From Gigaspora margarita (taxonomy: Eukaryota; Glomeromycota; Glomeromycetes; Diversisporales; Gigasporaceae): a DNA stretch of 64,000 nt. Location: NCBI GenBank assembly GCA_009809945.1, contig WTPW01000157.1, positions 517,511 through 581,510 of the forward strand, given 5' to 3'. Each line of letters starts with the position of its first letter. The first letter of the stretch is position 1. Below the pieces are notes generated by a model. It did not search any database. It worked only from the letters and a program-made list of their open reading frames with translations, and was not told where the DNA came from. A program made the translations under genes and the position numbers. Shown one piece after another: positions 1 through 11,159 of the stretch.

Positions 1-429
1 AAAATTTTTTTCTTATTAGATTAACGATATATGTCCACTAATTAAAAATTGTAAAGCTCATTAAGTTGCATCTAATAGTAGTTAGATCATCCAAGTTAGC
101 TTAGTGAATAGTAAGATATCGTCAAAAAACAATTGGCTGACTATATAAAACCTCTATGTAAATATAAACATTGTTTATATAGAAATTTTATAGTCAGCCA
201 ATCATTTTTTGACAATATCTCACTATCCACTAGGCTGATTTGGATTATTTTTTTTTTTTTTGATGCGTCTCAATGAGCTCTACAGCTTTCAATTAGTGGA
301 TATGTATTGTTTTTTTTTTTTTAAAATTTTTTGATAGAAGCACACTACATTTCACCTATAGTGATTTTTATTTTTTTTTTTTTTCACATTATACTATAAT
401 CACTCTCCAGTTGATAGACAAATTATCAG
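1..429. repeat. MITE-A, palindromic element, partial at window edge
   Basis: The two arms (about 1-150 and 180-400) are reverse complements around a centre near 165-175. The arm holds the same sequence blocks as the copies at 22.5-23.7 kb. The right terminus (about 402-428, 'ctccagttgatagac...attatca') matches the terminal repeat of the TTAA-flanked copy ending at 23732. The left end lies outside the window. Several positions of the right arm have been replaced by runs of 12-16 T. No coding capacity is visible. Confidence 0.75.
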
Positions 430-1003
430 TTTTTTTTTTTTTTTTTAAATTATTGTTTATATTTATTTTTTTATTTAAATTTTTTTTATTAATTTTTTTT
501 TTTTTTAATTTTTTTAATTCTTTTAAATTTGGATTTTTTTTTTTATCTTTTTTTTTTTTTTTTTTTAATGTACCTTTTTATTTATTTTTTATTTAATTTG
601 TTTATTTATTTTAATTTTTTTTTTTTTTGTTTTTTAATTTTAATATTTTAGTTTTTTTTATTTATTTAATTTAATTTTTTTTTTTTTTCTTTAAATTATT
701 TTTATTTTAAATATGCATGTTTTATTTTTATTTTTATTTTTTTTTTTTTCTTAAAATATCCAATTTATTGGTTGTTTTTAAAATAGTATAACTTGACAAA
801 AAATTAATAAATCAAAAATTCCTCTTTCAAATTAATAGTTTGTAACCCAAACTATATTTTTTTTTTTTTTTTTTCTTTTATTTTTATTTTTAATAGTGTT
901 ATAATAGTTTAAACTTTGTTTTTTTTTTTTTTATGGGACATGTCCCCCTGCAGGGGTTCAAAAATTAATTTATATAGTAATTTTTTTTTTTTTAATGTTT
1001 AAG
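430..1003. repeat. T-rich low-complexity tract
   Basis: More than ten runs of 10-16 T occur on the plus strand with few A runs, so the strand bias is strong. It directly abuts the 3' end of the minus-strand LINE and may partly be an old, mutated poly(A) tail. A 61-residue Phe-rich reading frame here is a by-product of the T runs. A palindromic 'gggacatgtccc' motif lies near 935. Confidence 0.6.
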
Positions 1004-1169
1004 GTGAGACCTTGCTCTTATCTTTATTAAATTTAATTGAAACTTTTTACAATACTGGAAAAACTTTCATTTTTTAAATCTAATACTAAGAATAAAAACT
1101 CAGACATATACTGAAGTAAACTACAATACTTATCTGCGGCCTAAACCTACTAGAGTGGCCAAGGCTCAC

Positions 1170-3011
1170 CTAGATTTGTGTATATGTAAAAATATCAGAA
1201 GGGTGTGTAGAGTATTTGATCCATTTAATAAGCCAAGTTTCTATTTTGAGCATGGAAATATGTGTTGTGGATTCATAGTCTTGTGTATGATTTGTTGACT
1301 GACTAATTGAATTTAGAGAGATAGCTAGAGTTGGGTGTTGTAGATGTACTTGGTGATTTTGAGATCTGTCAATGCAGTATAGGATCCAAATATTTGTATA
1401 GATGAGATGGTTAATGTGTAGCAAAAGTTGAATAGTGAGTGTTCTTGCAGTTTTTTGCGATGTTGTGTATTCACTTAGTGTATGAATAATATCAAGTGGA
1501 ATGAGACCAGTTAGGGTAGAGAACAATGAGGGTTTGTTAGAAGAGTGATTAATTTGAAAACTATCAAGATGCATTATTTGGGTATAGAGGTTATTAGCAG
1601 TTGATTGTGAAATATCCATTTTGTTGGGTTTGAGAACATGGTGTAGTGAATCTTCTATGATTTTTAGTATAGGTTCACAGGTTGGACATATGATCCAGTG
1701 TAATGCATAACTTGCTTGTTGGCATAAGTAACATTTGTTGGAATATGAAGGGTTTCTTTTGTGTAAAATGTGAGGAGAGGGAAGATCATCCATAAGTATT
1801 TTGATTCTGAATGATTTGAGAGTTGAGGACTGAAAGCTATGTGCAAAATTTGAGATTTTTTGATTATTATTAATATAGAGCCAGGTTGCATTCCAGCATA
1901 TATGCTGAGAGATTGTTGTCCATTGTTGAAATCGGTTTTGTGATGTCCAGAGTGCAAATATATGTGCATAGCATACTGTTCTAACACTGTGACGAATAGG
2001 AAGTTCCATAGAAAGGTTGTCAATTGAGAGTGTAAATTGAGTATTGTAGATATTGTTGAAGTTAAAAAAAAGGTATAGAGCAATTTGGTGACTGTGTGCT
2101 AGTTGGTCTGCTTTGTTGTTGAATTCATTATTTTGATGTGCAGTGACTTTATAAAAAGTGATATTGAGATTATAGGATTTAATGAAATTTAGTAGAGTGT
2201 TCCAGATGGACCCATAGGGAGTATTTAGAATGTTTAGAGATTGGGATATTGGCTTATTATTTGTGAGATTGTTATATTTAGAAATTACTGATTGGGAGTC
2301 TGTAAAGATTTGAATTGAGCAATTTCTAGGAGCAGTAATAATAGCAGATAGGATTGCTACTAGCTCAGCTTTGAAGGAACATGGCCAGAATTTAATTTGT
2401 GCCTGGAAGTTGTGTATAATAGTTTGATTTTCTAATTGTATCCAGCCAATTCCCATAGAACATTGGGATTTTTCCAGATTGAGAACTGATCCATCAGTAT
2501 AGAATGTAAGTTCTGTTAGATTGCTGTTATGATTAGTGATAAGTTGTAAAATATCTAGTGCAGTACTGGGGTGAAATATAGAAGGAATTTGAGGTATAGA
2601 GATAATAAGGTTTGGTAGTGATGGTATATATATAGAGTTTCTAATTGCAATTGAGTAAATGAGGTCAAGGTGATTTGCATTGGGGTTAATTGTTTTGTCT
2701 GGATTAAGTCTGCCAAAGAATTTTGTAGCATGACTTGTAGGTATAAGTATGGTATATTTGTTCGCAATAATATTGGAATTAAGTGAGCAATTAATATATG
2801 GAGATGTAGTGATAGAGGGAGTAGAATATAGGTGTGTAAATTGTGTTTCAATAGAGCTTTTCCAGTGTGTTATTAGTNTAAAGTCAGAGGTNGTTGGTNT
2901 GNGCCGTGCTTTGCCAAGAATAATTTGATTATTCAAGAGAGTAATAAGCCATGGCTTGGTGTGTCTAGAAAAGTGTCCTGTTGTATAACTATAATAGTTG
3001 TTTTGGGGCAA
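1170..3011 (-). pseudogene. LINE ORF2 C-terminal part: RNase H and zinc-binding-like tail
   Basis: This is an open stretch of 613 codons and the best-preserved part of the LINE ORF. RNase H would remove the RNA strand of the RNA/cDNA hybrid during retrotransposition. All expected catalytic positions are visible: D173 in FYTDGS, E216 in FKAELVAI, D238 in IFTDSQS, and H292/D302 in KVTAHQ...NKADQLAH. A C-x2-C-x7-H-x4-C cluster (C427, C430, H438, C442) follows; it resembles the C-terminal zinc motif of RNase H-bearing LINEs. The stretch is bounded upstream by a TAG at 3012-3014, and has no ATG of its own at its first codon (TTG), so it is a segment of a longer frame. It shares its frame with the blocks at 3195-3452 and 3714-4391. 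N bases blur residues 37-45. Confidence 0.88.
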
Positions 3012-3194
3012 CTAGAGATGTTGGTGAAGAGTGCGTTCATATAAGTGACTAGTAATTTGGTCCTCTAAATATGTGAACCATAGAGGTATTCTCCCTTTTG
3101 GTATTTTGTTGAGTCTTGGTGAGATGTGTTTCCAGTCAAGTAAGCAAGAATTGTCAAAAGAGGTAAGTTGGTCCAAAAACAGAAGATGATAGTG

Positions 3195-3452
3195 TCAAAT
3201 TTGTTTTTTAAAAGTTGAATACTTTGGATGTGATGATAAGAGAGATTCTAGTGAAATATTTCCTTCCTTGATTGTATAGAGAATACTATAGCTAGGATTG
3301 GGATTAATCGTCCAGCCAAGATGTTTGAACAATTGGATAATTTTGAAATTGGTTGTTTGTTTGTTCGATCCATCAATAGTAGGATTAGAATGTGAAAAGA
3401 TACTAGTAGTAGACCAAAGGTTGTTTTGGATCTGCTGAATGCGAATATGCAA
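3195..3452 (-). pseudogene. LINE ORF2 connection segment between RT and RNase H
   Basis: This 85-codon open block is in the same minus-strand frame as the RT block and the RNase H block. It is closed by a TGA at 3195-3197. It carries 'KHLGWTINP', resembling the region after the RT thumb in these elements. The separation from its neighbours is by in-frame stop codons, not frameshifts, which suggests point-mutation decay. Confidence 0.65.
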
Positions 3453-3713
3453 AGATGTTCCAAGTAGGCTGTTGTCATTAAGGTATTTAACAAAGTTTGA
3501 GATATGATGTTGGAGTTGAATATCTCAAATATTTTTGATATTATATAACTGGAGATGAATTAGAGTGCTAGTAGGAATAGTACGGCTAAGTTTGGCTTTA
3601 TGTTTAATTAACCCTATATGTTGAGTAAGGATTTTGTTGCAAGCTGATCTACCAACTACAATATTTTGTAGCTGGTATTCAATAGTTGGAATAATAACAG
3701 TATTAATTATGTA

Positions 3714-4391
3714 TCATGCTTGAGTATCAGTAATACGTTTTGTTTTGGCGATATAAATAAGTTGTAAGGATTCAGCAATTATTAGTTGTGTTTGTTTAAT
3801 TTGTTTGTTATTAAGTGTAAACTGACATCCAAGGAACTTGAAAGGTTGGTCTGCTGGCCATAATGGGAGAGTTTGGTTGTTGTATATGATAGGGTTGTAA
3901 TTGGTGCTTTTGCAATTGGTTGTAAGTATGGATTTGGATGGGTTAACTTGTATATTAGCCATATTATAAAAGGATTCTGCAATAGATAGTATGTTAGCAA
4001 GCTCTGCTTGGGATGATGCAACCCATAGTGTATCATCCATGTATGCCAGTACAGAACATTTAGCTTTAGCCTTATCAGTTGTTTTGTTTTTAAGGTTTGT
4101 AATCCATGTTGTTTCAATTGTATATCCTGGTGAGTTGGAGTAAATATAGGATATCAGTGGATCATAATAGATCTGCCAGAGGAGAGGTGTAATAGTCTCA
4201 CCCTGGTCAATGCTATTCTGTACTTGATAAGGTGAGATGAGACCCAGATTGGTAATGACTGTATTTTGTCTATTTTCAAGTAAATTAGTAAGTATATTGA
4301 TGATGCTGGGGGGTAGTGAAAGGTGTAGGAGGAAGTGTTGGAAGAGAATAAAGTTTACAGAATCATAGGCCTTGCTCATATTCTGAGACAA
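3714..4391 (-). pseudogene. LINE reverse transcriptase, palm domain
   Basis: This open block of 225 codons encodes the core of a reverse transcriptase that would copy element RNA into DNA at a nicked target. Visible motifs: SKAYDSVNF (catalytic Asp of the A motif), QGETITPLLWQIYYDPL (B region), LAYMDDTLW (the YMDD box with two catalytic Asp) and KFLGCQF (D/E region). It ends in a TGA at 3714-3716. Sequence just upstream (about 4470-4640) continues the protein as IFPIPKKN...NLTQPISLI but contains a stop and a frame change, so the gene is dead. Confidence 0.9.
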
Positions 4392-4645
4392 TAGCCATAT
4401 ATCTTTGTTGTTGCAATTAGCATCTTCGATTAGGTTGTTGAGAATGTGAATTGGTTTGGATGTGCTATTGCCAGATAGAGCAACATAATTAAATGGTGAT
4501 AGTATAGGATATTGTAAAAAAATATGATTAAGTCTGTTAGTTAGGATTTTGGTATACAGTTTTCAATAAGACTAATAGGCTGAGTAAGGTTAAGGTTGCC
4601 ATCAAAGGCATTTTTTTTAGGAATAGGAAATATTCTGCTATGTTT

Positions 4646-5155
4646 CTAGAATTTGGGAATTTGTCCTGTAAGAAGGCATTGATTAAATAGTACTGTTATT
4701 GTAGTAATACAGGAAGAGCTAATGTGTTTAATCATTTCATAGCTTATGCCTGTGGGGCCACAAGCTTTGCCATTTGGGAGGCTAGCAATTGTTTGAGTAA
4801 CTTCATTGTCAGTAATAGGAAGCATAAGAAAATTGTACCAGTTGGGATTAATATGATCGAGTGGAAGATAATGCTGGGCCAAAATTGGTCAAAAAGTATT
4901 TGATTCATAGGTCTGTAAGCTGTCCAGTTGTTGAAGTGTGATTGGATATGTTGTTTAATCATATAAGGGTCTGTAATAAGTTGGTCTGCTAATTTGATAT
5001 TAGAAAAATGAATAGGAGGTTGATATCTGTCAAGAATATTGTTGATGGCCTGTGAGNGTTTGGAAATAAGTGTTTCACATCTTTTTTCTGAGGCCTGGTT
5101 GATTTGTTGTCATAAAAGTAAAGAATATTCAAGATGATATGCATGATATAGTTAT
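4646..5155 (-). pseudogene. LINE reverse transcriptase, finger region (broken)
   Basis: The block at 4646-4882 contains LPNGKACGPTGISYEMIKH, the conserved finger motif of LINE RTs (normally P.GKA.GP.GI), and continues to QTGQIP-like 'LLTGQIPKF'. It is in a different frame from the palm block. A neighbouring frame at 4744-4962 and the translation up to about 5155 ('AYHLEYSLLL', 'EKRCETLISK') extend similarity toward the N-terminus, so at least two frame lesions are present. The endonuclease domain is missing. Confidence 0.78.
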
Positions 5156-5904
5156 TTATATAGTAATTTCAATATCAATCATTAAACTTTTATATGAAAA
5201 ATTCACTTTTACAAACAGTTTTTTGTATTAGACAACCCATTTTTGTAAAACATTTCGCCTATTACTTTTTAAGTAAAAAATATAATTTCGATATTTTTTT
5301 ATCGATTTATAAAAATTTTATTTTTTAATTTTCTTTAGTTTGAGAGGGATCTTTAGTTAAAGTTCAAGTATACTAACCCCTGTAGAGTGATCTTGAATTT
5401 AGTTTTGAACTGACCCTATTTTTTTGAAGAAAACTATTTGTAAGCTTATTTTTAACAGCGCAACAAGGGTTTCTACGTTACTGAATAACTTCTCACCAGC
5501 TTTGGATCTTTTACTAGGTTACAAGATCGAGTTTACGATTTCGTGATAAGAATCACTACGGTATATCAAACACTTGACATTCTTTTACTTTTTAACTGCT
5601 GGCTAATAATTATAGCTTAATAAGTAGATTTTATGAAGGTTCCTGAATAACTTTATGCTGGTCACGATTTTATGGATTTCATAGATTTCGTTATGAGAAT
5701 CAATTGCTCATGACTATAATGACACTTTAGCATTCTTTTATGATCAGGTTACAAGTTATTAATTACTCGCGGTGATTATGGTCTATTTAGAATCAAGTTC
5801 TACAAGGTACACAGTATTGAAAAAGTTAAGTATTTTTATGTTTGAAAAAAAGGATAGTAGAAAGGTGTTGTTAGATATGTGTATTTTTGTGTATGTGTTT
5901 GTTA
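5156..5904. other. Non-coding AT-rich DNA with weak direct repeat
   Basis: No gene was recognised. An imperfect direct repeat of about 170 bp spacing is visible (5466-5590 and 5636-5740), sharing 'ctgaataact', 'gatttcgt.a.gagaatca' and 'cattcttttat'. A 'gagagggatctt' motif near 5341 recurs at 8271 and, inverted, near 63697. Confidence 0.4.
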
Positions 5905-6186
5905 GGGTTCCTCAAATTCAAATCAAATCAAATATTGGGTCAATTTGAATTTGATCAAATCAAATTGATCCTGATTTGAATTTGATTTGATTCAAATATT
6001 TGGATTTGAATTTGATTTGAATTTGAATTTTTAATAGTAATTTTTAAATCAAATCAAATATTTGTCAAATCAAATCAAATTTGGTTAGATTTGAATTTGA
6101 TCAAATCAAATATAGTCAAATTTGAATTTGAATTTGATCAAATATTTGATTCAAATATTTGAAGTTCAAATCAAATTGCGGAACCC
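5905..6186. repeat. TIR element built of AAATTTGAAT/ATCAAATC words, TA-flanked
   Basis: Terminal inverted repeats are GGGTTCC...GGAACCC, followed inward by 'caaattcaaatcaaat' type words that pair across the element. TA flanks both ends (5903-5904 and 6187-6188). The interior is almost wholly the words 'atttgaatttgat' and 'atcaaatcaaat'. A decayed second copy lies at 31244-31475. Confidence 0.75.
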
Positions 6187-7814
6187 TAGTGTTTGTGGTT
6201 ATCTATCATTGATCTTGTTTTACATAACAGATAACCTAATGGAAACTTTTTGAGTTATGTTGATAGCATTGATTTCTTAACCCAGTAGCCTATGCCGTTA
6301 CTAGTTATACCAAAATAACCTTAATAAAAAAAAGTATGAGATAGGAGTAAATAAAATTCTTTATTACGATATCGATTGTATATCAGCAAGGTTTCTTTTC
6401 CAAATAAATGTTCTTATTGTTGGAGGGCCTCTTTATTTCGAAGCAATTACATGGTTATAATCGCGATACAAGTGCCCTGTAGATTTTTACTAATCATTTT
6501 GTTCATGTGATGATCTAATTTCATACTTTCCTTTAGATGTTTGGTTCAAAAAGTGAAACCGCAGTACGTTTGAGGTATTGTATTCTTTAGAAGTATTTCT
6601 AATTTTTCTTTTTTAGTTTTTTTCTTATTATCAATTTTCATGGTGCTGTTACTGTTGTCGTTTTAAGTATTATTGCAAGTGTCTTCATATGCTTTTTTTT
6701 CCTTCGATTAACATCTGTCATATCAGGGGTACATCTATAAAGATACTTATATTTTTCTTCTGCTACTTTGGCTTTTGTGTAATAATTTAAAGCTTGTTGC
6801 TATTTTCAAATTAGACTGTGAAGATATTATACAATATACGAATTGTGAATTTTTAATTGCTTGCTTGGCAAGCATGAGTGTTTATATGAATTTAAAAAGG
6901 CCTTTAATCAAATGAAAATGATTTTGTTAAAAATAGGCATAGACATTTTGTACCGGAATCAGTTTACAAATACACATAAGTATTAAGAATAAAATTCATT
7001 ATTTAAATTCTTAAGGATATTTTCCATTGATTCAGGCATATCACTTATAAGTATTTTCGATAACCTTTTAAGGTGTATTCATGAATATTTAATATGTATT
7101 AGCATAGTGACTATGCTAAATTTAGTAGAATAAATTTGAAAAATTAACATTTCTGATTTTATGAGCATTGCAGTATTTATTCTTGTTATAGGCAATGTCA
7201 AGTGGATAAAAATCAATAAAAAAATCAGTACAGGAGCAAATGTTACATTGTATATGAAAACGCAATATACATAGTTTTTATATCCTTGCTCATTATATGC
7301 ATTTATCCAATAAAATACAATATACCCATACACTACGTGAAATTTTCAAAATCACTCCATTCCTGTATGAACCTTTTATACCAAATATGGAATATAAATT
7401 TGTATCAGCATTATTTCGAGTACTATTAAAGTTGTTAGTAGAGCAATATACTCTGAGCAACCCAGGTTACTAAAGATAGAGTGGGTTGAGTTCTCAAGAA
7501 TAGTAAATTGCTATTTTTTTTAATGGTTTATATCAATTGTTAATTAACTATTTTTGTTTAAAACATTTTAAAAAATTTTTTTTTTTGAATCTTTATTTAA
7601 AAAAAAGTTTGATTTGGCCTTTCGATATTTCTTTCTTTTTTTTTTTTTTTTTGCTTAATTATATAATAAATAAAAAAAAATCTGTGCAGATTTTTTTTTT
7701 TGAATTATCTGCGTGGATTTACTTTTTAATTGTTAAACCATAAATTCAGCATGCTTTTCCCTTAGCTTTCGACTTTCTTGCTTCAAATTCCTCTATATCC
7801 AAACCCTACCCTAA
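6187..7814. other. Non-coding AT-rich DNA
   Basis: No gene is supported. A hydrophobic 84-codon minus frame at 7079-7333 has no recognisable family and AT-driven composition, so I do not call it. T-rich runs cluster at 7560-7700. Confidence 0.4.
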
Positions 7815-7964
7815 GGGCTGTGTCATTAATCACCTGATTATTTTTTATCAGAGGCCTATCCCCCTCCCTTTTCTTTAATATATATATAGTCAGGTTCTTA
7901 TATGTAATTTCAACTTTTTTTACCCCTTCTCCTCTAAAAAATCACCTGATTTTTGTCACTCCCC
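7815..7964. repeat. Tourist-like MITE (subfamily 1), TAA duplication
   Basis: This 150-bp element has inverted termini 'gggctgtgtcattaatcacc' and, on the other strand, 'ggggagtgacaaaaatcagg', with 'caccttgatt'-like inner pairing ('cacctgatt'). Both ends are flanked by TAA (7812-7814, 7965-7967). Length, GGG start and 3-bp TWA duplication fit PIF/Harbinger-derived Tourist MITEs. A full second copy in the other orientation is at 39591-39740. Confidence 0.82.
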
Positions 7965-9300
7965 TAATCCTATAAGACAAAAATGATACCAAAGTATATA
8001 ATTATTTTGTGCGGCCTAATTCTTGAACCCATTTATGTTTTCAATAAATAGTTAGACTCTAAATTGATAAAATTGTCATTTAATTAGATATTTTGCTATG
8101 TAAAATTTTAGCAAGCTATAAAAAAACTAAAATTTTATATATAAAAAAACAGATACTTATAAGTAAATGCCTAAATGCCTCAAGTTAAGTGACTTTGTAC
8201 CAATGAGATATTTTGAAGTACGCTTCGTTTAAGATCTTTACAACTCAAGATCACTTTAAAATGAGTATAGTTAGAGAGGGATCTTAGCTTTCATATAAAA
8301 AAACGTCAGTTTTTGGGCTAAATTTTCACCCGTATTTAGTTATTAAACCTATGTTTTTAATACGAAATAAAAGGTTAAAACATGAATTTTGTTGCTTATT
8401 AGAAGTCAAGATATTATTTCTTACTTACCATTCGAAGTTTTATAACAACGGTCTCTACATCATATGTTACACAAACCTGATCTATTATTAAAATTGATCA
8501 ATGGGGACATGTCCCATGACTGTTATATATAAACCAAAAATTTAGTGCTGATCTACATGCATAAGCCAATAAAAATTGATTATTTTTGTATTAAATTATC
8601 CTAAATTTGGTGCATCTTAGTAAAAAAGTTTATTTTTAAACAAGTCCACCGCATAAAATTCATCACCATAGCAATGGCATGCGTCATCATAAAATATCAT
8701 ATAGTAATATAGTTATTGTACACTAATTTCAAAATTTTTCGATTTCATGAAATGGGGATCTCCAAATATCTATTTCACTTTATGATTTCAGAAGTTTGAA
8801 GTACAAATAAGATTTTTCAAATTCCTATTTATTTTCAAATACGTCACTATTTTTTTTTAACTTTATCGCCCTGTAAAAACTTTTCCGAATTTTTCTGTTA
8901 TTCTTCATACTTTTTGTGAAAAAAACTCTGTGAAATCTGCAACATGATCGACAAAATCTAGCAAGCCGAATAATCTTCATTATTTAAGGTTATATGCAAA
9001 TTTATAGGGAAAAAATGGAATATAAAATATGGATCGACTTTCGAGGCAAATTGCAAAATGTATGTTGACATCACGAAACGGGGTCTTCCAGATAACCTAA
9101 ATCCAATCGAACCAGCAAAATCCAGACAATCTTATCGAGATGCATTTTATATTTGACGAATGGATAGTTCAAAGCTTCGGTCGTCGATACTTCTGGGTAA
9201 TTATTTATCAACAAACAACAACCGCAGTAATCTACAGTTGTCAGGACACTGGACACAATAACCACAGCGATCTCAGTTATCGAGAATACTGCAGAGTTTA
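7965..9300. other. Non-coding DNA with an inverted copy of the 12.7-kb repeat unit
   Basis: No gene is supported. Positions about 8924-9003 are the reverse complement of the 'ttcggcttgtctagatttt' tandem unit found at 12667-12835. A 'ggggacatgtcccatgac' motif lies at 8499-8516. Confidence 0.45.
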
Positions 9301-9534
9301 GGCCAGACCAAGTTGATTATGTATTTTACATTACCCCCCTCTCCCCTCCAGGAGGGGGGAGAGGGTGGTTCACATAGTAAAATTTTAAAAAATTTTTCTG
9401 AAGTGTCCGTGACTGTAAAAAAATTCTCCGAAATATCCCGTAGCCCTATGTATATTTATCTAAATTTTTTTTTTACTATGAGGGCGGGGGGGGGAAGGTG
9501 GTAATGTAAAACACATAATCAACTTGGTCTGGCC
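9301..9534. repeat. MITE with long TIRs and TTA duplication
   Basis: This 234-bp element has termini 'ggccagaccaagttgattat' and its complement at 9498-9534; the TIRs extend about 37 bp. It is flanked by TTA at 9298-9300 and 9535-9537, consistent with PIF/Harbinger-type insertion. A C-run and G-run (9333-9360, 9483-9495) sit just inside the TIRs and could form a G-rich structure. A small reading frame inside it is not a gene. Confidence 0.83.
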
Positions 9535-9688
9535 TTACAAGAAATACGATGAAAGATTATACTACTATTAGTAGTAGATCAAAGTATATGTATTTACTTA
9601 TAAGACAACGAATGTGGGGTAACAAATATTTGGACCTTCACGGCCTTTATTTATAACAAATATCGTACAACATGAACAATAGCATTTA

Positions 9689-9950
9689 CAGTTAAGTGCA
9701 CGCTCCTGGGACCAAGATTTAACAACGTGCATTTACAGAACAATAAGAAAAAGTGCATTTATAGAGGACATGTATATATTTGGGCCAGCATTTGAGCGTG
9801 CATTTAAAGAGGGTGTTCACTTATAGAGGGTGCACTTATAGAGGTTTTACTGTATACACGTCCTCTATAAATGCACTTTTTCTTATTATTCTGTAAATGC
9901 ACGTTATTAAATCTTGGTCCCAGGATCGTGCATTTATAGAGATATTACTG
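9689..9950. repeat. pogo-like MITE, TA-flanked, palindromic
   Basis: Left end CAGTTAAGTGCACG and right end (complement) CAGTAATATCTCTATAAATG lie between TA dinucleotides at 9687-9688 and 9951-9952. The inner arms 9699-9776 and 9851-9929 are near-perfect reverse complements. The 'ctctataaatgcac' words recur in the TA-flanked MITE at 36697 and a decayed copy near 28.3 kb. The TA duplication fits the Tc1/mariner-pogo class. Confidence 0.75.
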
Positions 9951-9957
9951 TATAGGG

Positions 9958-10165
9958 TGTCTGGCACGGCAAAAAAATTTGGCATGCCACAAGGTATGTC
10001 TTTTGTAAAATTTGCGCCATGGCATGCTTTTGGTATGCCACAATATTATTATTATTTATAATACTTTACATATTATAAATATAATTTTTTATATTATACC
10101 CAGTGGCATGCCAAATTTGTTTTAGGCATGCCACCATTTGGCATACCCTTGCCATTTTGCCAGAC
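9958..10165. repeat. Palindromic element with tggcatgcca words
   Basis: Inverted termini 'tgtctggca' and 'tgccagaca' are followed by repeated 'ttggcatgcca' words in both arms around an AT-rich centre (10045-10095). About 208 bp. No coding content. The target duplication is not clear. Confidence 0.65.
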
Positions 10166-10287
10166 ATCCTACACAAAATGCCATAATATCATAAATGCAA
10201 TACATACAATTTATCACGCTTGTTTAGCGATCACTAATCGAGGTGATTTGATCGGTTTGCTTCAATTTGTTTTGATTACAACAAAAT

Positions 10288-11159
10288 GGATACGTATCAC
10301 TTCACCGACGTTCGTTTCGTAGACATAACATTTCACCAACATGTTTATTTCACCGACACTTATTTCGCAGACAAGTTTATTTCACCGACAATTTATTTCA
10401 CAGAAGCTCATTTCAGAGACAAATTTTTTTTATAAAATTCTACTAACCTTAACTCTAATTCTAACCTGACCCTAACGACAATGACCAGAATTATTTTGTC
10501 GGTGAAATAAGTTTCGGTGAAATAAACTGTCGGTGAAATGGAAAATAAATGTCGGTGAAATAACATGTCGGTGAATCGTTGTCGGTGAAATGTTATTTCT
10601 ACGAAACGAGCGTCGGTGAAGTGAGCTGAACCGATTTACTTATATAACCTAATATACTATTATTATTTCATTTATTCTGCTTCGTTAAACAAAATACCAT
10701 TTTATAGTAATTTATTGTACTTTGTTAATTATATAAATATTATAATAATTGTCATATTTCCCAAAAAATATCATTATAGTTTTTAATATGCTTGAAAAAT
10801 ATATCCTGTTGCGGTTCAGCTCACTTCACCGACGCTCGTTTCGTAGAAATAACATTTCACCGACAACGATTCACCGACATGTTATTTCACCGACATTTAT
10901 TTTCCATTTCACCGACAGTTTATTTCACCGAAACTTATTTCACAGACAAAATAATTCTGGTCATTGTCGCTAGGGTCAGGTTAGAATTAGAGTTAAGGTT
11001 AGTAGAATTATATAAAAAAAATTTGTCTCTGAAATGAGCTTCTGTGAAATAAATTGTCGGTGAAATAAACTTGTCTGCGAAATAAGTGTCGGTGAAATAA
11101 ACATGTCGGTGAAATGTTATGTCTACGAAACGAACGTCGGGGTGAAGTGATACGTATCC
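10288..11159. repeat. Inverted pair of 346-bp elements made of TTTCACCGACA words
   Basis: Arm 1 (10288-10633) and arm 2 (10812-11159) are reverse complements, with only about five differences that I could see. They are separated by 178 bp. Each arm is itself an inverted repeat: the left half carries 'atttcaccgaca' words several times, the right half 'tgtcggtgaaat' words, around a centre with a degenerate telomere-like 'ctaaccttaactctaattct' stretch. Outer ends are 'ggatacgtatcacttcacc', inner ends 'cggttcagctcacttcacc'. Short overlapping frames here are by-products of the repeat words. Confidence 0.85.

Larger units (their letters stand above)
1004..5155 (-). mobile_element. 5'-truncated LINE (non-LTR retrotransposon)
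   Basis: On the minus strand the element reads RT, connection, RNase H, zinc-knuckle-like C-terminus, then a 3' UTR of about 165 bp followed by poly(A) (poly-T at about 981-993 on plus). The 3' UTR end 'aggtgagaccttgc' (plus, 1003-1016) recurs at 52114 and, diverged, at 34769, which fixes the 3' boundary. Recognisable coding similarity ends near 5155. No apurinic endonuclease domain follows, as expected for 5' truncation during target-primed reverse transcription. The right flank and a target duplication could not be defined. Scattered N bases lie at 2878-2902 and 5056. Confidence 0.88.

Noticed and set aside
411..596. Phe-rich small frame
   Set aside because: It is produced by T runs; no start context, family or conservation is visible.
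7079..7333. 84-codon hydrophobic minus frame as a receptor-like gene
   Set aside because: AT-rich DNA readily gives Ile/Phe/Tyr-rich frames; no family motif, splice sites or context support it.
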